This document shows, piece after piece, positions 58,711 to 64,000 of a stretch of 64,000 nt of DNA (position 1 is its first letter; every line of letters begins with the position of its first letter). Where the stretch lies: assembly GCF_000003195.3 (NCBI RefSeq), contig NC_012870.2, forward strand, positions 36,086,741-36,150,740. The letters run 5' to 3'. The translations under genes were made by a program, and so were the position numbers. Origin of the DNA: Sorghum bicolor (taxonomy: Eukaryota > Streptophyta > Magnoliopsida > Poales > Poaceae). The notes under the pieces are model-generated. The model was not told the DNA's origin, did no database searches, and worked only from the letters and a program-made list of their open reading frames with translations.

Positions 58711-60036
58711 AAGTTGTGTGTTGAATCTTGTAAATAACTTTTGCTTTGCATATCATGCATATTAAAACTAAAAATATAACTTGCATGTAGGGCTTGTCTA
58801 ACATGGTTAAGATAACCCCCTTGTGTGTGTGAAAAAGCTTAACCTTGGATCAAACTTGACAAGCATTAGTTTTCTCTCAAGTATTGCATTACAACTCACA
58901 TCATGTGCATGCTTGTTAGTTGATCGTTTCTTTTCGGTTATTCGTTGAGCATCCGCTGTGTTCGTCCATAGATAGGGGGAGCATTCAAAGCTCATTATGA
59001 TTTAAACCCCTAGCTTTATGGCCATACGATGCTCCTTGGTGATTTTTCTCGAACTACCTTCATAAAAACTACTAAGCCTATGGCTAAATATTTGTGAAAA
59101 TTTGAGGGTTTGAGAGATGTCACTCATACCAGTTCCATTTGGTGTTTACTTGTGTGCTTTTGAAGATGGAACTTGGTTGGGTCAAACTCGGACGTGGTGC
59201 TTAGTTGGAAAAGTGCTCAGAGGAGCACCGGACGATGCACCGGATGCTGCCTCTGAGCGTCCGGTGCGGTAAGTGTGCCAGATTGCACGCACCGAACGCA
59301 GGAACAGCATTCCTGTAGCGTCCGGTGTGATGCGTCCGGTGCTCACCAGGCGTAACTCAAAGCACCGGACGCTAAAGCCAGCGTCCGGTGCCCATCGTCC
59401 GGTGCAAAACCAAAATGCAAACCTCTCTGCGCATGAGTCCGGTGCCACATAAAGTGCGTCCGGTGACCCCGCGGCGGGCGCATAAAGCCCGCGCCTAGAG
59501 GGTTTCGCGGGCGGTTTCCTTCTTCTCTCCCAAATCTCGCCCGAGCGACTCCTGTGCCCTAGTCACCGTGAACAGCGCCGCCTCCAGGATCTCCTTCCTC
59601 CGGCGTCCTCGGAGCTCCTCCCCGTGCCAGATCTCCTCGAGCCTCTTCCTTTTCCTCGTCTCTTCACGTGGATTCAATCTCGCGGAGCCTTTCAAGGGAT
59701 TGGGTGAGCCTTTTGTTTCATGCCCTTAAGGTGTTCGAATCTTTGCGTGAATGGATCTAATTGTTGTTCTTGACGACGATTCAATCCATTCTCCCCTTGT
59801 AGCACCTTGAGGAGTTGGCTCGTGTTCTCCAGCGGCTTTTGATCGTGACATCCTTTTCGGAACGCGTCTCGTCCGTGGATCGTAAGCCGTTCTTTCCCGT
59901 ATATCTTTTCTTGCGATCCATAGGTTTATCTCATCTCTAGTCGTTATGTTTTCTTATATATATCCTATCTTATCTTTTCCCTGCAGCGCATTAATCTCCT
60001 TTGTTAGTCGGTTGTTTGTCGGACACTTGTTTCGCA
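58711..60036 (+). other. Spacer between pol and the accessory ORF of B, with promoter- and intron-like features
   Basis: 1.3 kb without coding. 59226-59466 repeats the CACCGGACGC / GCGTCCGGTG motif of the LTR. A CATAAA at 59481 precedes a CT-rich, CpG-rich stretch (59510-59700) that resembles a plant 5' untranslated region. A good donor (GGTGAGCC, GT at 59704) and acceptor (TTTTCCCTGCAG, AG at 59985-59986) bracket a 283-bp AT-rich intron-like segment. The accessory ATG follows 50 nt later. This suggests a separate transcription start or a spliced subgenomic RNA. Confidence 0.55.
59226..59466. repeat. CACCGGACGC / GCGTCCGGTG repeat cluster between pol and the accessory ORF
   Basis: About nine to ten copies in both orientations, as in the LTR clusters at 51879-52254 and 50430-50895. 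Confidence 0.88.
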
Positions 60037-62613
60037 ATGGCTCGCACCAAGAACGTCAGTGGTCCGACAGCTGGCTCCGGAGGTTCCCCAGGAGGCGATG
60101 GTGGAGGTGATCCTCCTCGTCGCCTATCAGCGGCAGAGAAAGGCAAGGGAAAGAAGCTGGCCACCAAGAAGCGCAAGGCCAGTTACAGAGATGCAGAGGT
60201 CGCAGAGGCAGTGGCAGCAGCAGCAGAGGCTGCAGAGAGAGGTGGTCGAGCAGGTGCCTTGAGGATTGGGGATGATCTTACGCCACGTCAGAGGCGTGCA
60301 GTGCTTGAGGCAGAGGCGTTTCATGGATCCCCTCCAGGCACCGTGACGATTGGAGGACAGAGGGTCAGGCTCGTGGTTAGGGATCCGGCTCAGGAGGGTC
60401 CGGACACTGAGACAGAGACCCAGGCAGAGGGTCCAGCAGAGGGACAGGAGCAGGAGCAGACACTGCGGAGGTCGACTCGTGCTCGTACTCAGGCTACTCC
60501 CCGGACTGGGACGCAGGATCAGTCCACCTCCACAGCTCGTGCCACTCCGGCTAGAGGCACTCCAGCTTCCCGCCAGAGGCCAGTCAGGATCCACAGGGAT
60601 CTCACTCTTGTGTTAGCCAGAGAGATCCAGCAGCTGCGGTTCGTTCCGTTTCTGACTTGGTTTCCAGCTGTCAGGGATCCCAGAGCCGGTGCCCGCTTCT
60701 ACACAGTAGTCCAGGAGGACATTCACGAGGCATTGGTTCGTTCTCAGTCACAGTTCAGGGAGCACAGGGTGATTGACCTAGAGATTCTCGGGAACGTGGT
60801 CGGGGCAGATATTCGGCAGTATTTCACTTACCTCCACGGACTCCCAGAGCTGCTAGCGCTCCCTGGTACTTATTGTGAGCAGTGGGTCAGAGAGTTCTAT
60901 GCGTCAGTGTGGATTTCTCCAGATCACAGCTATATCCACTACGCACTTGCAGGGACCGACTACAGAGTGACCGCACAGTTGGCTAGACAGGTGCTTGGAC
61001 TGCGAGCCTCTCCCACCAGGATTCACCAGCTGTGCTACGGGAACGTGGATCCCCCTCGTCGTCCTCACGGTGGTGAGATCCCACCAGTTGACTTCGTGGC
61101 TCCCTATTTCCGTGCACCTTTTGGGGAGGGCTCCAGCAGGACAGTGGGAGACTTGACACGCCCAGCCAGGATCCTTGACTTCGTGTTGAGGAAGACTCTT
61201 CTCCCCAGGACAGGCTACAGAGACGGGTTTACTCGCATCCAGCAGTGGTTAGTTGCTCACCTCATCTCCCAGACAGAGTTTGAATTGTGGGATCTGATTG
61301 TCTCAGAGATAGAGGACACCATCTCCGAGAGCTTCAGGGGCCGGCGTCAGTTGCCCTACGCACATTGGATCACCCTGCTTATACTTCGTGCTAGGCCACT
61401 GCCCCTGCCAGCTCACTTGCAGAGGGGGTTGACAGAGTCGGACACCGTCTTCCCCCACTACGACCCCCGGCAGATGTTGAGAGCGCACCACGACCTTCGC
61501 GGTGCCCCTCCTCCTCGTGCTCCACGTGGACCGGTGCCCCCACCTTCTCCTAGGGGCACCCGTAGTACAGCGGCAGTTGCAGAGACAGAGGAGCAGTAGG
61601 ATATAGCTATTGGAGCGTTCGCCGATGCAGAGGCAGAGGGCGAGTTTGACTTCGCCTCAGACAGTTCAGACGACGACTATCAGCCGCCAGTGACTGATCT
61701 TCCTCCTAGAGCTCACGACCACGAGGCAGGCGGTTCTTCGAGTGCTTCGGACCCCGCTCTGCTTGCTATACTGGAGGGGATGAGGGCAGATCAGCACCGT
61801 GCAGCTGAGGAGCAGGCGAGGCGCGACAGGGATCAGGCTGCCATCAATGCAGCCATGCAGGCCAGGCAGGATGAGCTCCAGCGTCAGCTTCTCACCTTTC
61901 AGGAGCAGCAGCTTGCTTTCCAGGCCCAGCAGACAGCGATGATGGCCGCTCTCATGGCCGCCTCAGGGATTCAGCTACCACAGATTCAGCTCCCAGGCAC
62001 GTCGTCCGTCAGGCCTCCTACTCCTGCGCCCCAGACTCAGAGCCCGTCACAGCAGCCGCTCCAGCTACCAGCTCAGAGTCAGCCGTTTTCGACGCCACAG
62101 CACCAGGTCTCTCAGGGTGCTATCTCTTCAGGCTTTGAGCAGGTACCGCAGTTTACCCCTCTCCGCTCAGGCTTCACCCCTCAGTCAGCTTCAGCGTCAC
62201 AGCTTGTGTGGGACTCGCAGACAGATCCGCACCTCAGTTTCACCTACAGTGCTCTGACTGGTGACCCTACGCCTCCTCCTCTGCAGGCTCCTGCAGTCTT
62301 TACGGCGCCAGTTACCACTACAGAGCTACTGTCGTCCTCAGTAGCGTCGTCCGAGCAGCTTGCACCGTCTACTACCGTTCCAAAGACGACAGCTACAGCG
62401 ACCGAGTCCGTGCCATCTTCGTCAGCCGGACTTGAGCAGCCAGCACAGCCTGTGACAGCGCCAGAGCAGACCCGGACCGCTTCTCCTGCACCTGCAGCTT
62501 CAGAGGGTCACTCCACTTCCTCTGCCTCGACGGCCGACACTTCAGATGATGCAGCTCGCTTCGTGGCCGTGCCGAGGGACTCTACTGCTCCGCCTCCTCC
62601 TCCGTCTTCTTAG
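60037..62613 (+). pseudogene. 3' accessory (env-position) ORF of B, one internal TAG
   Basis: ATG 60037 in good context (CGCAATGG). One frame runs to TAG at 62611-62613 apart from a TAG at 61597-61599, giving 520 aa then a further 337 codons. Residues 1-50 are basic: MARTKNVSG at the start and KKLATKKRKAS at 39-49, both like parts of the histone H3 tail. Residues about 190-440 look folded (LTLVLAREIQQLRFVPFLTW, WVREFYASVWISPDHSYIHY) and resemble the 'putative plant transposon protein' domain found in retroelement accessory ORFs. After the TAG come an acidic part, a glutamine-rich coiled coil (about 61790-61950) and a P/S/T/Q-rich tail. I see no signal peptide or clear transmembrane segment, so 'envelope' is a positional label only. 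Confidence 0.75.
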
Positions 62614-62632
62614 GTTTTTGGCGCTTGATGCC

Positions 62633-62648
62633 AAAGGGGGAGAGAGAG
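62633..62648 (+). other. Upstream polypurine-tract-like sequence of B
   Basis: AAAGGGGGAGAGAGAG lies 20 nt after the accessory ORF stop and about 415 bp before the 3' LTR. It matches the core AAAGGGGGAGA of the true tract at 63051, so it may be a second plus-strand primer. Confidence 0.5.
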
Positions 62649-63050
62649 TGCGTATGAGAGAGTTAGGGAGTTAGAGGGAGCTAGAGAGGGAGTTTATTCT
62701 TTAGAGATACTCTTTATGTGTGCTTCTTTATCATGCATCACGTTTACTTTTATGCATTGCACTTGTGTGAGATACTATGGTTATGAGACATGATTTGTGC
62801 TTAATGTGATATCTTATTGTCATGTGTTTGGCTCATATTACTTTTTGCTTCCGCGTGTCTACTCCGATGTACTTATGAGCCTAGTGTTTATATCCTGTTG
62901 TATACCACTCACATATTTGGATGCATGGTATTGGACTTGGTTGATATAAGCATTACTAATCCTCTTATTCTTATTGTAATATGCTTATTGAAACCAAGTC
63001 ACTTTGAAAACCTCAACTCTTTTCATACTCGAGGTTGTCATCAATCACCA
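62649..63050 (+). other. 3' untranslated region of B
   Basis: About 400 bp, AT-rich, no coding; T-rich with many short TATG/CATG words. Confidence 0.6.
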
Positions 63051-63063
63051 AAAAGGGGGAGAT
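63051..63063 (+). other. Polypurine tract of B
   Basis: AAAAGGGGGAGAT directly precedes the 3' LTR. Confidence 0.85.
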
Positions 63064-63897
63064 TGAAAGAGCATCTAGGCCCCTAGTGATTTCGGTGATT
63101 AATGACATTATTGATTACTATGACTAACGTGTGTTTTGCAGAGGCAAAGTCATAGGTAAGGTCATGGTATATAGGTACTCGATGGACAGGGACGTACATG
63201 CCTACTTAATAGTGGAAATCGTTTCGGTTTTCAAAGGATGGATGGACATCGTCAAGACTAGACTAGGTCTAAGTGCCATATGGTGAAGAAGGGCACTTAG
63301 AGTAGTTTAGGACCTTGTTTTCCTTTGACCGTACTATTAAGAGGGGCTTTGATCTAGTAGCTTGACTTAGGCAAGGCTTTAGGTTTAGGTGTGGTGCACA
63401 CTTGGTAAACCTAGCACTAGGCAGCTCAGAGTTAGTCCTTAGATCGAGAGGAACAAACTTCGTGTTGGAGCGATCGCGTTTCGACGAAGTTTGGGTGCCC
63501 AAAGGGGCACCGGACGCTGCACCGGACGCTCTGTGAGTGCGTCCGGTGAGGTCCTTAGCCGTTGGAGTAGTTTGGTGCTTAGGGTTAGGCACCGGACGCT
63601 GGCACCAGACGCACCGGGCAGCGTCCGGTCCCTTACCCAGGGAGCTTGCAAAGTTCCCCTGAGCACCGGACGCTAGCATTTTCTTCCACTACTCCTTTAC
63701 TTTCTAGCATTTACTTTGTGCTTTTACATTCTCAGAATTGCCATGCTAGAATAGGATTGGAACTAGGTTGCAAAACTTTTATCCGGTAGCTCTCTAAGTC
63801 ACACTAGGCACAAGGGGTTGAATTGGAGCTTATAGGTTGCTTAAAGTTTTAGAGAAGCCCAATTCACCCCCCCCTCTTGGGCATCTTGATCCTTTCA
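63064..63897 (+). repeat. 3' LTR of B (834 bp, internally deleted)
   Basis: Pairs with 51434-52994. It lacks the equivalent of 52061-52776 (716 bp); the junction at 63675-63678 is AGCA, which flanks the deleted segment on both sides in the 5' LTR. It also has one fewer 12-bp CACCGGACGCTG unit. The deletion removes the TATA-like site and most of the downstream transcribed part. Confidence 0.94.
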
Positions 63898-63941
63898 GCA
63901 ACTTGTTGTCATTAATTATCAAAACTAAACTTGGGCTTTCA

Positions 63942-64000
63942 CCCGCCCGGCCACCGAGCCGGTTCGAGCTCCCGTTTGGTCTGGAGCCCCCTAGAACCTT
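63942..64000. other. Flanking DNA outside element A
   Basis: 59 bp of GC-rich sequence beginning CCCGCCCGGCCACC. It is the only sequence not assigned to an element and too short to identify. CCCGC (63942-63946) should recur as the TSD at the far left end of A. Confidence 0.5.

Larger units (their letters stand above)
51434..63897 (+). mobile_element. Element B: young, nearly intact SIRE/Maximus-type Ty1-copia element
   Basis: 12,464 bp with TSD GCAAC. Order: 5' LTR, primer site, gag, pol, 1.3-kb spacer, accessory ORF, polypurine tract, 3' LTR. Over the shared LTR sequence (about 832 bp) I see about four substitutions, so it is the most recent insertion here (about 0.2 My at 1.3e-8 per site per year, inference). 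A sense ORF after pol is the SIRE-lineage layout. It has one gag frameshift and three nonsense codons (56992, 57049, 61597). Confidence 0.93.
24665..63941 (-). mobile_element. Element A: outermost Ty1-copia element (SIRE/Maximus type), minus strand
   Basis: The 5' end is at 63941 and the element reads leftwards. Its own sequence survives as 63941-63903 and 51433-49573 (5' LTR, interrupted by B), 49572-49453 (primer site and gag N-terminus) and 28441-24665 (rest of gag, protease, integrase, start of RT). C splits the gag; F splits the RT. The remainder is left of the window. Removing C and one TSD rejoins gag in frame. It is the oldest insertion visible. Confidence 0.9.
49573..63941 (-). repeat. 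5' LTR of A (about 1,900 bp), split by B
   Basis: On the minus strand it starts TGAAAGCCCAAG at 63941, is interrupted by B, and ends GCCATTTGGACCTTTCA at 49573. TATAAATA lies at 50372-50365. The plus strand about 50430-50895 is a dense patch of CACCGGACGC-type repeats. Confidence 0.88.

Noticed and set aside
60037..62613. A true envelope glycoprotein
   Set aside because: The position is env-like, but I see no signal peptide, no convincing transmembrane segment and no cysteine-rich ectodomain; the sequence is basic, then plant-transposon-protein-like, then P/S/T/Q-rich.
1..64000. Host protein-coding genes, tRNA or rRNA genes
   Set aside because: All long ORFs resolve to retroelement proteins or their accessory genes; no tRNA cloverleaf or rRNA-like stretch was noticed. 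TGGTATC-type matches are primer binding sites, not tRNA genes.

Overview
The window is pure repeat DNA from a plant nuclear genome, almost certainly a large-genome grass. The evidence is the mix of element types: SIRE/Maximus-type copia elements, a Tekay/Del chromovirus with 3.2-kb LTRs and an ORF upstream of gag, a CRM-like chromovirus, a Tat-lineage gypsy with an antisense accessory gene, an Athila-like gypsy and a CACTA transposon end. I cannot name the species. I found no host gene, tRNA or rRNA; only the last 59 bp (63942-64000) lie outside a recognisable element.

The layout is a nest of insertions, most of it resolved to the base by LTR ends and 5-bp target-site duplications (TSDs). The outer element, A, is a minus-strand copia whose 5' LTR ends at 63941 and whose 3' half lies left of the window. 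Into A went: (1) B, a young plus-strand copia (51434-63897, TSD GCAAC) in A's 5' LTR; (2) C, a CRM-like gypsy (28442-49452, TSD ATAAT) in A's gag, itself containing D, a Tat gypsy (31504-43494, TSD AATTG), and E, a solo LTR (47211-48429, TSD GTGTT); (3) F, an Athila-like minus-strand gypsy (24664 leftwards) in A's reverse transcriptase. F was then split by G2, a Tat-like element with an antisense plant-mobile-domain gene (3' LTR 20235-20956). G2 holds H, a Tekay chromovirus (5185-17984, TSD ATCGA), and G1, a second copy of its own family (3' LTR 3087-3812). G1 is broken by a CACTA transposon (1-457). Nesting is five deep at the left edge.

Almost every gag-pol is dead, but in different ways. 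D and H keep one long frame broken almost only by nonsense codons, mostly explicable by C-to-T change. A, C and F also carry frameshifts. B is nearly intact: one gag frameshift and three nonsense codons in pol and the 3' accessory ORF. Its two LTRs differ at about four substitutions, but the 3' LTR has lost 716 bp.

The most interesting material is accessory to replication. G1, G2 and D each carry an antisense, intron-containing gene with its own TATA box. B carries a sense accessory ORF between pol and the 3' LTR behind what looks like a spliced leader. H carries an ORF0 upstream of gag. The predicted N-termini of H ORF0 and of the B accessory protein both resemble the histone H3 tail, although the two elements belong to different superfamilies. 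Short palindromic GC-rich repeats (CACCGGACGC / GCGTCCGGTG) occur in the LTRs of A and B and in B's pol-accessory spacer. A polypurine-tract-like motif is amplified on a 70-bp period upstream of D's 3' LTR.
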